From: Aquincola tertiaricarbonis
Lineage (GTDB): Bacteria; Pseudomonadota; Gammaproteobacteria; Burkholderiales; Burkholderiaceae_C
NCBI RefSeq assembly: GCF_023573145.1
Contig: NZ_CP097636.1
Span: forward strand, 248,001 to 312,000
Direction: 5' to 3'
DNA length: 64,000 bases
Part shown: piece by piece, positions 35,056 through 43,635 of the stretch
Layout: the number at the start of each line of letters is the position of its first letter
Numbering within the stretch: the stretch's first letter is position 1
Notes under the pieces: generated by a model
Database searches by the model: none
What the model was told of the DNA's origin: nothing
What the model saw: the letters and a program-made list of their open reading frames with translations, nothing else
Made by a program: the position numbers and the translations under genes

Positions 35056-35167
35056 CGTGTTGGCGCGCAGGGGCCACCCCTGGCGGTTCAGCCGCCAGTC
35101 CGGTGTCCGAAGGTGATTCCAAGGCGTCGGCTGGGGCCGCGCCCGTCCACACAAGAGGGTTGTTTCC

Positions 35168-35911
35168 ATGAGTTCGCGCATCGCCTACGTCACCAGCGGG
35201 ATGGGTGGCGTCGGCACTGCCATCTGCCAAGCCCTGGCGCGCAGCGGCCACACCGTGGTGGCCGGCTGTGCGCCGGATTCGCCGCGCCGCGCGGCCTGGC
35301 TGGCGGCGCAGAAGGCGCTGGGTTTCCATTTCATCGCCTCCGAAGGCGATGTGACCGACTGGGCCAGCACCACCCGCGCCTTCGGTGCGGTGCAGCGCGA
35401 GCTGGGCCCGATCGACGTGCTGGTGCACAACGCCGGCCGTTCCTGCGAACGCCACTTCCGCGACATGGCGCCCAGCGACTGGCAGGCGGTCATCCGCGGC
35501 AACATCGATTCGCTGTTCAACGTCACCAAGCAGGTGGTCGACAGCATGATGGAGCGCCGCTTCGGCCGCATCGTGCTGATGGCCTCGCTCACCGGCGGCC
35601 AGGGCCGCGTGCGCGAGGTGAACTACGCCACCGCCAAGGCCGCGGCCCAGGGCTTCACCCGCTCGCTGGCGCAGGAGCTGGCGCCGCACGGCATCACCGT
35701 CAACACCGTGTCGCCGGGCCACATCGCCGGGGCCGGCGCGCGCACGCCGCCGCCCGACGTGCTGCAGCAACTGGCCGCCGCCACCCCGGTGCGCCGCCTC
35801 GGCCGGCCCGAGGAAGTGGCCAGCCTGTGCAACTGGCTGGCGTCGGACGATGCGGCGTTCATGACGGGGGTCGATTTCCCGGTGAACGGTGGCGCCCTAA
35901 CGGGTCGATAA
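35168..35911 (+). CDS. SDR oxidoreductase, PhaB (acetoacetyl-CoA reductase)-like
   Basis: 247 residues, classical short-chain dehydrogenase. The nucleotide loop is TSGMGGVG (9-16), a variant of TGxxxGxG. NAG is at 88-90; the catalytic Ser140, Tyr153 and Lys157 lie in VLMASLTGG and YATAK. The C-terminus has PVRRLGRPEEVASLCNWL and FPVNGGA. Overall pattern and size match acetoacetyl-CoA reductases that make (R)-3-hydroxybutyryl-CoA for PHA storage. Because it follows the URC genes it could instead reduce malonic semialdehyde, as the unrelated-context SDR URC8 does in yeast; the TGCA palindromes upstream favour the PHA role. Confidence 0.85.
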   Translation: MSSRIAYVTSGMGGVGTAICQALARSGHTVVAGCAPDSPRRAAWLAAQKALGFHFIASEGDVTDWASTTRAFGAVQRELGPIDVLVHNAGRSCERHFRDMAPSDWQAVIRGNIDSLFNVTKQVVDSMMERRFGRIVLMASLTGGQGRVREVNYATAKAAAQGFTRSLAQELAPHGITVNTVSPGHIAGAGARTPPPDVLQQLAAATPVRRLGRPEEVASLCNWLASDDAAFMTGVDFPVNGGALTGR

Positions 35912-35955
35912 GACCCACGGCTGCTCCCCGGTGCGGGCCGCGGCATCATCCCCGC

Positions 35956-36837
35956 ATGCCGTTCATCCCGCCGCTCCACCACGACCGTTTCGACTATCTG
36001 CCGATCACCCGGCGTGCGCTGCCCGATTGGCCGGGCGGTGCGCGGCTGGCGGTGTACATCGGCTTCAACCTCGAGCACTTCGCCTTCGGCGAAGGCCTGG
36101 GTGCGCGGCTGGCGCCGGCGCTGCCCAACCAGCCGGACGTGCTGAACTACGCTTGGCGCGAGTACGGCAACCGCGTGGGCGCCTGGCGTTGCCTGGAGCT
36201 GTTCGAGCAGCTGCAGTGGCCGGTGGGCGCGCTCATCAACACCTCGCTCTACGACCACTGCCCCGAGCTGGTGGCGGCCTGCGTGCAGCAGGGCCATGAG
36301 CTGATCGGTCACGGCCACACCAATGCCGAATGCCAGGGCCACCTGCCCGAAGGCGAAGAACGCGCGCTGCTGCAGCACTGCCGCGAGCGCATGCTGCGCG
36401 AAAGCGGCGTGGCGCCGGCCGGCTGGCTGTCGCCGTGGATCTCGGAAAGCGCCCTCACGCCCGACCTGCTGGCCGAGACCGGCTACCGCTACACCCTCAA
36501 CTGGTGCCATGACGACCAGCCGCTGCCCATGCGCACCCGCGGCGGGCAGCCGCTGTGGTCGGTGCCCTACCCGCAGGAGCTGAACGACATCCCCGCCATC
36601 GTGGCGCGGCAGATGGATGCACCGGCCTTCGCGCAGATGATCATCGACCAGTTCGACGAGATGCTGCAGCAGGCCCAGGCGCAGCCGCTGGTCATGGGCA
36701 TCGCCCTGCACCCGTACCTGGTGGGCCAGCCTTACCGGCTGCGGCACCTGCGGCGCGCGCTGCAGCACATCGCGGCCCACCGCAGCCAGCTCTGGCTGAC
36801 CACGCCCGGCGCGATCGCGCAGCACGTGGCGCGGTAG
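35956..36837 (+). CDS. Polysaccharide deacetylase-family (PuuE/allantoinase-like) protein
   Basis: 293 residues, a NodB/CE4-type barrel without a signal peptide, so cytoplasmic. Readable landmarks: RLAVYIGFNLEHFAF (where chitin deacetylases have TFDDG), GHELIGHGHTNAE for the metal-binding histidines, and APAGWLSPWISES. The replacement of the Asp-Asp motif by NLEH puts it nearer the cytoplasmic PuuE-like amidohydrolases, which act on cyclic ureides such as allantoin, than true polysaccharide deacetylases. Lying between pyrimidine-ring and cyanate genes, it may act on a ureido compound; this is inference. Spaced 44 bases after the SDR gene. Confidence 0.75.
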   Translation: MPFIPPLHHDRFDYLPITRRALPDWPGGARLAVYIGFNLEHFAFGEGLGARLAPALPNQPDVLNYAWREYGNRVGAWRCLELFEQLQWPVGALINTSLYDHCPELVAACVQQGHELIGHGHTNAECQGHLPEGEERALLQHCRERMLRESGVAPAGWLSPWISESALTPDLLAETGYRYTLNWCHDDQPLPMRTRGGQPLWSVPYPQELNDIPAIVARQMDAPAFAQMIIDQFDEMLQQAQAQPLVMGIALHPYLVGQPYRLRHLRRALQHIAAHRSQLWLTTPGAIAQHVAR

Positions 36838-36879
36838 GCCGGGCGCCCGGCACGTGGCTTGCGTGCAGGCGCGGCCACG

Positions 36880-38070
36880 ATGTCGTGGTCTGCCGTCCTC
36901 CCCGCAGCCGGCGCCGGCCGGGTGGCCGACGTCTGGCGTGATCGACTGAGCCTGTTGCTGGAATCCACCGGCGAAGGCATCTTCGGCATCGACCTGGCCG
37001 GTTGCTGCGTGTTCGTCAACCGCAGCGCGGCGCAGCAGCTGGGCTGGCCGGCCGAGCAGGTGCTGGGCCGCAACATGCACGAGCTGATCCACCACACCCA
37101 CCCGGACGGCGCCCACTACCCCGAAGAAGCCTGCCCCATCTTCAACGCCTTTCGCCAGGGCCTCCCCTGCCGGGTGGACGGCGAAGTGCTGTGGCGCGCC
37201 GATGGCAGCGCCTTTCCGGCCGAGTACTCCAGCTACCCCATCCTGGACGACGGCCAGGTGTGCGGCGCGGTGGTCACCTTCGTCGACATCAGCGAGCGCA
37301 AGCAGGCCGAAGAGCTGCTTCGCCGCACCAACGACGCGCTGGAAACCCGTGTGGCCGAGCGCACCGCCGAGCTGAGCGCGGCCCTGGCCCAGCTGCGTGA
37401 GCTGGCCAACCACCTGGAGTCGGTGCGCGAAACCGAGCGCAAGCGCATCGCCCGCGAAGTGCACGACGAACTGGGCTCACTGCTGGTGGCGCTGAAGATG
37501 GACGTGGACTGGCTGGGCAAGCGCCTGGCGCCGCTGGCCGACCGGCCCGAGCTGCAGTGCAAGTGCCACGGCATGGGCCGCCTGATCGACACCGCGGTGG
37601 ACAACGTCGGCCGCATCATCACCGACCTGCGGCCCAGCATCCTCGACCACCAGGGTCTGTGGGCCGCGCTGGAATGGCAGGCGCAGGAGTTCATCGAGGC
37701 GGCCGAGCTGCGCAGCGACCTGCAGTTGCATGTGGCGGCCGGCGTGGCGCCGCCGGAAGGCGGCGTGGCCATCGCGGTGTTCCGCATCTTCCAGGAGATT
37801 TTGAGCAACATCGCCCGCCATGCGCAGGCCACGCACGTGCACATCCGCATCACCGTGGACGACCCGCCCGAGCCGGTGCTGTACCTGGACGTGCGTGACG
37901 ACGGCATCGGCGCGCCGCCGCAGGCGCTGGCCGATGCGCGCAGCTACGGCGTGCTGGGCATGCGCGAGCGGGCGGCGCACTTCGGCGGCCGGCTGGTGAT
38001 CGACAGCGCGCCGGGCCAGGGCACGCGGGTGCGGCTGGTGATGCCGCTGGGCACGGAGGTGTCGCCATGA
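36880..38070 (+). CDS. Cytoplasmic PAS sensor histidine kinase (NarX/HisKA_3 type)
   Basis: 396 residues with no membrane segment. A PAS domain (about 22-140, ending VVTFVDISERKQAEE) leads through a coiled linker to HisKA_3 with phospho-acceptor His195 in IAREVHDELGSLLVALKMD. A HATPase domain follows (VFRIFQEILSNIARHAQATH, DDGIGAP, YGVLGMRERA). The ATG is chosen over an in-frame TTG 21 bases upstream. It overlaps the response-regulator gene by ATGA. Being just upstream of the cyanate-type operon on the same strand, it is a likely regulator of it. The ligand is unknown and probably intracellular. PAS residues Cys42-Cys43 are noted without an assigned role. Confidence 0.9.
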   Translation: MSWSAVLPAAGAGRVADVWRDRLSLLLESTGEGIFGIDLAGCCVFVNRSAAQQLGWPAEQVLGRNMHELIHHTHPDGAHYPEEACPIFNAFRQGLPCRVDGEVLWRADGSAFPAEYSSYPILDDGQVCGAVVTFVDISERKQAEELLRRTNDALETRVAERTAELSAALAQLRELANHLESVRETERKRIAREVHDELGSLLVALKMDVDWLGKRLAPLADRPELQCKCHGMGRLIDTAVDNVGRIITDLRPSILDHQGLWAALEWQAQEFIEAAELRSDLQLHVAAGVAPPEGGVAIAVFRIFQEILSNIARHAQATHVHIRITVDDPPEPVLYLDVRDDGIGAPPQALADARSYGVLGMRERAAHFGGRLVIDSAPGQGTRVRLVMPLGTEVSP

Positions 38071-38711
38071 TCCGTGTGCTGGTGTGCGACGACCATCAGA
38101 TCGTGCGCCAGGGCATCAAGCAGATCCTGGCCGACGCCGACGACATCGGCTGGGCCGGCGAGGCGGCCAACGGGCCCGATGCCATCGCCCAGGTGCGGCG
38201 CGGCGGCATCGACGTGCTGCTGCTGGACATCGCGATGCCGCAGCGCGACGGGCTGGACGTGCTCAAGCAGCTGAAGGCCGAGTTCCCCAAGCTGCCGGTG
38301 CTGATGCTCAGCACCTACCCCGATCGCCAGTACGCGGTGCGCAGCCTCAAGCTGGGCGCTTCCGGCTACCTGAACAAGAGCGCCGATTCCGAGCAGATGA
38401 TCGACGCCATCCGCACCGTGGCCCGCGGCCGGCTGTTCATCACGCCCAGCGTGGCCGAGCAACTGGCCGGCGCGGTGGGGGCCGGCCGCGGTGCCGACGA
38501 CGAACTGCCGCTGCATGAGCGGCTGTCGCACCGCGAGTACCAGGTGTTCCGCCTGCTGGCCACCGGTCACAGCGTGGGCGAGATCGCCGAGCAGTTGGCG
38601 CTGGCACCCAACACCGTGAGCACCTACCGCGCCCGCATCCTGGACAAGACCGGCGTGCGCAACGACGTGGAGCTGGCCTTGTACGCGGTGCGCCACCAGC
38701 TGCTGACGTAG
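38067..38711 (+). CDS. LuxR/NarL-family response regulator
   Basis: 214 residues. The receiver domain holds acidic residues Asp8-Asp9, phospho-acceptor Asp54 in VLLLDIAMPQRDG, and the Lys in LNKSA. The C-terminal LuxR helix-turn-helix is HREYQVFRLLATGHSVGEIA then LALAPNTVSTYRARIL. Paired with the overlapping PAS kinase gene. The transporter operon begins 94 bases downstream, so it probably controls cyanate uptake and breakdown, although nothing in the 94-base gap can be named as its binding site. Confidence 0.92.
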   Translation: MIRVLVCDDHQIVRQGIKQILADADDIGWAGEAANGPDAIAQVRRGGIDVLLLDIAMPQRDGLDVLKQLKAEFPKLPVLMLSTYPDRQYAVRSLKLGASGYLNKSADSEQMIDAIRTVARGRLFITPSVAEQLAGAVGAGRGADDELPLHERLSHREYQVFRLLATGHSVGEIAEQLALAPNTVSTYRARILDKTGVRNDVELALYAVRHQLLT

Positions 38712-38805
38712 GGCTGGCACTACAGCAACTGCCCGGCCTGATCGATGGTGCGGGCGGCGAGGGCTTCCTAGCATGGACGGCATCCGATCCTTGCAGGAGT
38801 GACCG

Positions 38806-40200
38806 ATGAGCCCAGGCCTGGACCCGTACGACGCCGACCGCCCGCTGCGCCTAGGCTGCGCCTGCGGCCAGCATGGCTCGGCCGACGAGCATGTGCAGGC
38901 CAAGGCCGCGGTGGCCACGCTGCAGGCGCGCAGCGAGAGCGAAGACTTCGTGGCCCGCGCCAATGCCTTCATCGAGGCCGCGGTGGTCAAGGCGCTGTTT
39001 CCGCAGGACGCGGTGCGCCGCCGCTTCCTGCGCGCGGTGGGCCGCTCCACCGCCATGGCCGCCATCGGCAGCGTGCTGCCGCTGGCCAGCCTGCAGGCCA
39101 TGGCGCAGGACAAGGCTGCGCTGGAGAAGAAGGACCTGAAGATCGGCTTCATCCCCATCACCTGCGCCACGCCGCTGATCATGGCCCACCCGCTGGGCTT
39201 CTACAGCAAGCAGGGTTTGAACGTGGAGGTGGTCAAGACCGCGGGCTGGGCGCTGATCCGCGACAAGATGCTCAACAAGGAGTACGACGCCACCCACTTC
39301 CTGAGCCCGATGCCGCTGGCCATCAGCCTGGGGGCGGGCTCCAACCCGGTGCCGATGCGGGTGGCCACCATCCAGAACACCAACGGCCAGGCCATCACGC
39401 TGGCCAACAAGCACAAGGACAAGCGCGACCCGCGGCAGTGGAAGGGCTTCAAGTTCGCGGTGCCCTTCGAGTACTCGATGCACAACTTCCTGCTGCGCTA
39501 CTACGTGGCGGAGGCCGGGCTGGACCCCGACCGCGACATCCAGATCCGCGTGGTGCCGCCGCCCGAGATGGTGGCCAACCTGCGGGCCGGCAACATCGAC
39601 GGCTACCTGGGCCCCGACCCCTTCAACCAGCGCGCGGTGTATGAAGAGATCGGCTTCATCCACCTGCTGACCAAGGACCTGTGGAACGGCCACCCTTGCT
39701 GCGCCTTCGGCACCTCGGCCGAGTTCATCCAGAAGAACCCGAACACCTTTGCCGCCTTGTTCCGTGCGGTGATGACCTCGGCCGCGATGGCGCGCGAGGC
39801 CAAGAACCGAGAGCTGATCGCCAAGGTGATCGCGCCGCAGGCCTACCTGAACCAACCCGAAACGGTGATCGCCCAGGTGCTCACCGGCCGCTTTGCCGAC
39901 GGCCTGGGCAAGGTGCAGAGCGTGCCCGACCGAGCCGACTTCGACCCCATGCCCTGGCAGAGCATGGCGGTGTGGATCCTCACGCAGATGAAGCGCTGGG
40001 GCTACGTGAAGGGTGAGGTCAACTACAAGCAGCTGGCCGAGCAGGTGTTCCTGCTGACCGACGCCAAGAAGACCATGGCCGCGCTGGACATGCAGCCGCC
40101 GGCCGGGGCGTACCCCAAGTTCACCATCATGGGCAAGGTGTTCGACCCCGAGAAGCCGGAGGCCTACGTGTCCAGCTTCGCGATCCAGCGGGCCGCGTGA
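38806..40200 (+). CDS. NrtA/CmpA-like ABC substrate-binding protein with internal Tat signal (cyanate operon)
   Basis: 464 residues with GGAG before the ATG. The N-terminus is unusual: about 70 residues come before the export signal, including a CACGQH motif (Cys18, Cys20, His23). A twin-arginine motif RRRFLRAVG follows at 71-79, then a hydrophobic stretch ending ASLQAMAQ. The rest is the nitrate/bicarbonate/taurine receptor fold (KIGFIPITCATPLIMAHPLG, TAGWALIRDKM, PPPEMVANLRAGNIDGYLGP). Relatives bind nitrate, bicarbonate or cyanate. The downstream cynS makes cyanate the best guess. First gene of a five-gene overlapping operon. Confidence 0.87.
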   Translation: MSPGLDPYDADRPLRLGCACGQHGSADEHVQAKAAVATLQARSESEDFVARANAFIEAAVVKALFPQDAVRRRFLRAVGRSTAMAAIGSVLPLASLQAMAQDKAALEKKDLKIGFIPITCATPLIMAHPLGFYSKQGLNVEVVKTAGWALIRDKMLNKEYDATHFLSPMPLAISLGAGSNPVPMRVATIQNTNGQAITLANKHKDKRDPRQWKGFKFAVPFEYSMHNFLLRYYVAEAGLDPDRDIQIRVVPPPEMVANLRAGNIDGYLGPDPFNQRAVYEEIGFIHLLTKDLWNGHPCCAFGTSAEFIQKNPNTFAALFRAVMTSAAMAREAKNRELIAKVIAPQAYLNQPETVIAQVLTGRFADGLGKVQSVPDRADFDPMPWQSMAVWILTQMKRWGYVKGEVNYKQLAEQVFLLTDAKKTMAALDMQPPAGAYPKFTIMGKVFDPEKPEAYVSSFAIQRAA

Positions 40201-41078
40201 TGCGCAGCCTGAACCTGCGCGCGGCGCTGCTGTCGCTGGCGCTGCTGGTGCTGCTGCTGGCGGTGTGGCAGGTGGCCACGCTGCCTTCGGGCGGCAGCCC
40301 GGCACCGGCCGCCGCCAGCATGACGGCCGAGGAGATCGAATACGCCAAGCTGCTGGGCAAGGACCCGACCGCAGGCGCTGCGCCGGCAGCCGCCAGGTCG
40401 GGCTTTCCCACGCCGGCGCAGATGGCAGCCGCCGCGTGGGCGCAGCTGGCCAGCCCCTTCCACGACCATGGGCCCAACGACAAGGGCATCGGCCTGCAGC
40501 TGGCGCATTCGCTGGGCCGTGTGGCGCTGGGCTACCTGTTCGCGGCCGCGGTGGCGGTGCCGCTGGGCTTTGCCATCGGCATGAGCCCGCTGCTGTACCG
40601 CGCGCTCGATCCGTTCATCCAGATCCTGAAGCCCATCTCGCCGCTGGCCTGGATGCCGCTGGCGCTCTACACCATCAAGGACTCGTCGATCAGCGGCATC
40701 TTCGTGATCTTCATCTGCTCGGTGTGGCCGATGCTGATCAACACCGCCTTCGGCGTGGCCGGCGTGCGGCGCGAGTGGCTGAACGTGGCCCGCACGCTGG
40801 AGGTCAGGCCGATGCGGCGCGCACTGGAAGTCATCCTGCCGGCGGCGGCGCCCACCATCCTCACCGGCATGCGCATCAGCATGGGCATCGCCTGGCTGGT
40901 GATCGTGGCGGCCGAGATGCTGGTGGGTGGCACCGGCATCGGCTACTTCGTGTGGAACGAGTGGAACAACCTGTCGCTGCCCAACGTGATCTTCGCCATC
41001 CTGGTCATTGGCGTGGTGGGCATGCTGCTCGACCTGATGTTCGCCAGACTGCAGAAAGCCGTGACCTATGCAGACTGA
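40200..41078 (+). CDS. NitT/TauT-type ABC permease (cyanate operon)
   Basis: 292 residues from the ATG that shares one base with the previous stop. A first membrane helix (about 8-27) is followed by a long periplasmic segment (to about 95) rich in Ala and Pro. Five more helices follow, with the transport loop WLNVARTLEVRPMRRALEVI. This form with an extended first loop is like NrtB/CmpB. It pairs as a homodimer with the following ATPase. The 3' end overlaps the ATPase gene by 11 bases. Confidence 0.9.
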   Translation: MRSLNLRAALLSLALLVLLLAVWQVATLPSGGSPAPAAASMTAEEIEYAKLLGKDPTAGAAPAAARSGFPTPAQMAAAAWAQLASPFHDHGPNDKGIGLQLAHSLGRVALGYLFAAAVAVPLGFAIGMSPLLYRALDPFIQILKPISPLAWMPLALYTIKDSSISGIFVIFICSVWPMLINTAFGVAGVRREWLNVARTLEVRPMRRALEVILPAAAPTILTGMRISMGIAWLVIVAAEMLVGGTGIGYFVWNEWNNLSLPNVIFAILVIGVVGMLLDLMFARLQKAVTYAD

Positions 41079-41973
41079 CCTCATCCAGGTGCAGGGCCTG
41101 GCCAAGACCTACCCTGGCGCCCCGGAGCCCGTGTTCGACGAAGTCAACTTCGACATCCGCCAGGGCGAGTTCGTCTGCATCATCGGCCACAGCGGCTGCG
41201 GCAAGACCACCATCCTCAATGTGCTGGCGGGGCTGGAACAGGCCAGCGAGGGCGTGGTGCTGATGGACGGCCGCGAGATTGCCGGCCCCAGCCTGGACCG
41301 GGGCGTGGTGTTCCAGGGCCATGCGCTGATGCCGTGGCTGACGGTGCGCCGCAACATCGCCTTCGCGGTGCGCAGCAAGTGGCCGGGCTGGAGCGCCGCG
41401 CAGGTGAACGAACAAGTGGAAAAGTTCGTGCAGCTGGTGGGCCTGGGCGCGGCCATCGACAAGAAGCCCTCGCAGCTGTCGGGCGGCATGAAGCAGCGCG
41501 TGGGCATCGCGCGGGCCTTCGCCATCCAGCCACGCATGCTGCTGCTGGACGAGCCTTTCGGCGCGCTCGATGCGCTGACCCGCGGCACCATCCAGGACGA
41601 GCTGCTGCGCATCTGCGCCGAGACGCGGCAGACCGTCTTCATGATCACGCACGACGTGGACGAGGCCATCCTGCTGGCCGACCGCATCTTGCTGATGAGC
41701 AACGGCCCGCGGGCCCGCGTGGCCGAGGTGGTGGTCAACACCATGCCGCGAGGCCGGCAGCGCGCCACGCTGCACCACGACCCGCAGTACTACCGCATCC
41801 GCAACCACCTGGTCGATTTCCTGGTGGCGCGCAGCCAGCACCTGTCGCATGGCCGCGCGCCGGCCCGGCCGCCCGAGGTGCGGCCCGGCCTGCAGGCCGA
41901 GCCCGACCCCATCCCATCGGCGGACGCCAAGGTCACGCCATTCACACCCCGCAGCAAGGAGCAAGCCGCATGA
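41068..41973 (+). CDS. NitT/TauT-type ABC ATPase (cyanate operon)
   Basis: 301 residues: Walker A GHSGCGKTTI, Q-loop in VVFQGHALMPWLTV, signature LSGGMKQRVGIARAF, Walker B LLLDEPFGALD, H-loop in MITHDVDEAI. This is the NrtD/CmpD/SsuB class. The C-terminal 40 residues after the ATPase core are Pro-rich and poorly conserved. Overlaps the permease gene before it and cynS after it (ATGA), so transport and hydrolysis genes are translationally coupled. Confidence 0.92.
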   Translation: MQTDLIQVQGLAKTYPGAPEPVFDEVNFDIRQGEFVCIIGHSGCGKTTILNVLAGLEQASEGVVLMDGREIAGPSLDRGVVFQGHALMPWLTVRRNIAFAVRSKWPGWSAAQVNEQVEKFVQLVGLGAAIDKKPSQLSGGMKQRVGIARAFAIQPRMLLLDEPFGALDALTRGTIQDELLRICAETRQTVFMITHDVDEAILLADRILLMSNGPRARVAEVVVNTMPRGRQRATLHHDPQYYRIRNHLVDFLVARSQHLSHGRAPARPPEVRPGLQAEPDPIPSADAKVTPFTPRSKEQAA

Positions 41974-42413
41974 GCCGCATGGAAGTCACCGAGAAGATCG
42001 TCGCCACCAAGGTGGCCCAGGGCCTGAAGTGGTCCGACGTGGCCGCCAAGGTGGGCCTGAGCAAGGAGTGGGTGACCGCCGCCTGCCTGGGCCAGATGAC
42101 GCTGAACGCCGAGCAGGCCGCCGTGATCGGTGAGATCTTCGGCCTGACCGAGGCCGAGCAGCGCTGGCTGATGGTGGTGCCCTACAAGGGCAGCCTGCCC
42201 ACCAGCGTGCCCACCGATCCGCTGATCTACCGCTTCTACGAACTGGTGAGCGTGTATGGCACCACCTTCAAGGAATTGATCCACGAAGAGTTCGGCGACG
42301 GCATCATGAGCGCCATCGACTTCAAGATGGACCTGCAGCGCGAAGCCGACCCCAAGGGCGATCGTGTCAGCATCACGATGAGCGGCAAGTTCCTGCCCTA
42401 CAAGACCTACTGA
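41970..42413 (+). CDS. cynS: Cyanase (cyanate hydratase)
   Basis: 147 residues. It converts cyanate and bicarbonate to ammonia and CO2 in the cytoplasm. The E. coli catalytic triad Arg96, Glu99, Ser122 maps exactly here to Arg88, Glu91 and Ser114 (uniform offset of 8) in LIYRFYELVSVYG and GIMSAIDF. The N-terminal half is the usual helix-turn-helix-like domain (WSDVAAKVGLSKEWVTAACL). The ending SGKFLPYKTY is the family C-terminus. It starts inside the stop of the ATPase gene. Cyanase relieves cyanate toxicity and lets cyanate serve as a nitrogen source. Family members assemble as decamers. Confidence 0.97.
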   Translation: MSRMEVTEKIVATKVAQGLKWSDVAAKVGLSKEWVTAACLGQMTLNAEQAAVIGEIFGLTEAEQRWLMVVPYKGSLPTSVPTDPLIYRFYELVSVYGTTFKELIHEEFGDGIMSAIDFKMDLQREADPKGDRVSITMSGKFLPYKTY

Positions 42414-42431
42414 AACCGCGAGGAGATTGCC

Positions 42432-42908
42432 ATGAGCGCACCCGAGATCCGCCCGCCCGTGCCGCCTTTCACCGCGGACAGCGCGGCGCAGAAGGTGCGC
42501 CTGGCCGAAGACGCCTGGAACAGCCGCGACCCCGACCGGGTGGTCGGCGTCTACACCCACGACACCGTCTGGCGCAACCGGGCGGAGTTTCCGCAGGGCC
42601 GTGAGCAGGTGCGCCAGTTCCTGCAGCGCAAGTGGGCGCGCGAGCTGGACTACCGGCTGATCAAGGAGTTGTGGGCCTTCGAAGGCGCGCGCATAGCGGT
42701 GCGCTTCGCCTATGAATGGCACGACGACTCGGGCCAGTGGTTCCGCAGCTATGGCAACGAGAACTGGCAGTTCAACGCGCAGGGCCTGATGGAGCGGCGC
42801 TTCGCCAGCATCAACGACCTGCCGATCCGTGAGGCCGAGCGGCTGTTCCACTGGCCGCTGGGCCGCCGGCCCGACGAGCACCCGGGCCTGTCGGCGCTGG
42901 GCCTGTAG
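42432..42908 (+). CDS. DUF1348 (NTF2/SnoaL-like) protein
   Basis: 158 residues with GAGGAG before the ATG, 18 bases after cynS. The DUF1348 signature is seen throughout: [59 protein letters not shown], and SINDLPI near the end. The fold is a cone-shaped alpha+beta barrel used by many small enzymes and binding proteins; no activity is established for this family. Its place at the end of the cyanate operon hints at a linked role, perhaps handling a cyanate- or carbamate-derived compound, but this is inference. Confidence 0.88.
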   Translation: MSAPEIRPPVPPFTADSAAQKVRLAEDAWNSRDPDRVVGVYTHDTVWRNRAEFPQGREQVRQFLQRKWARELDYRLIKELWAFEGARIAVRFAYEWHDDSGQWFRSYGNENWQFNAQGLMERRFASINDLPIREAERLFHWPLGRRPDEHPGLSALGL

Positions 42909-42986
42909 CGTGTTGGCGGGCGGCGTGCCGGGGGCGCTGCGTCGGCGTATGCTCGCAGCGCATCAGTTCCTCGCACGCCAAGCCTC

Positions 42987-43622
<636 letters not shown>

Positions 43623-43635
43623 GCGGGAGCGCCCG

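Noticed and set aside
38717..38734. TGGCAC...CTGC before the cyanate operon as a sigma-54 promoter
   Set aside because: GG to GC spacing is 13 bases, not 10.
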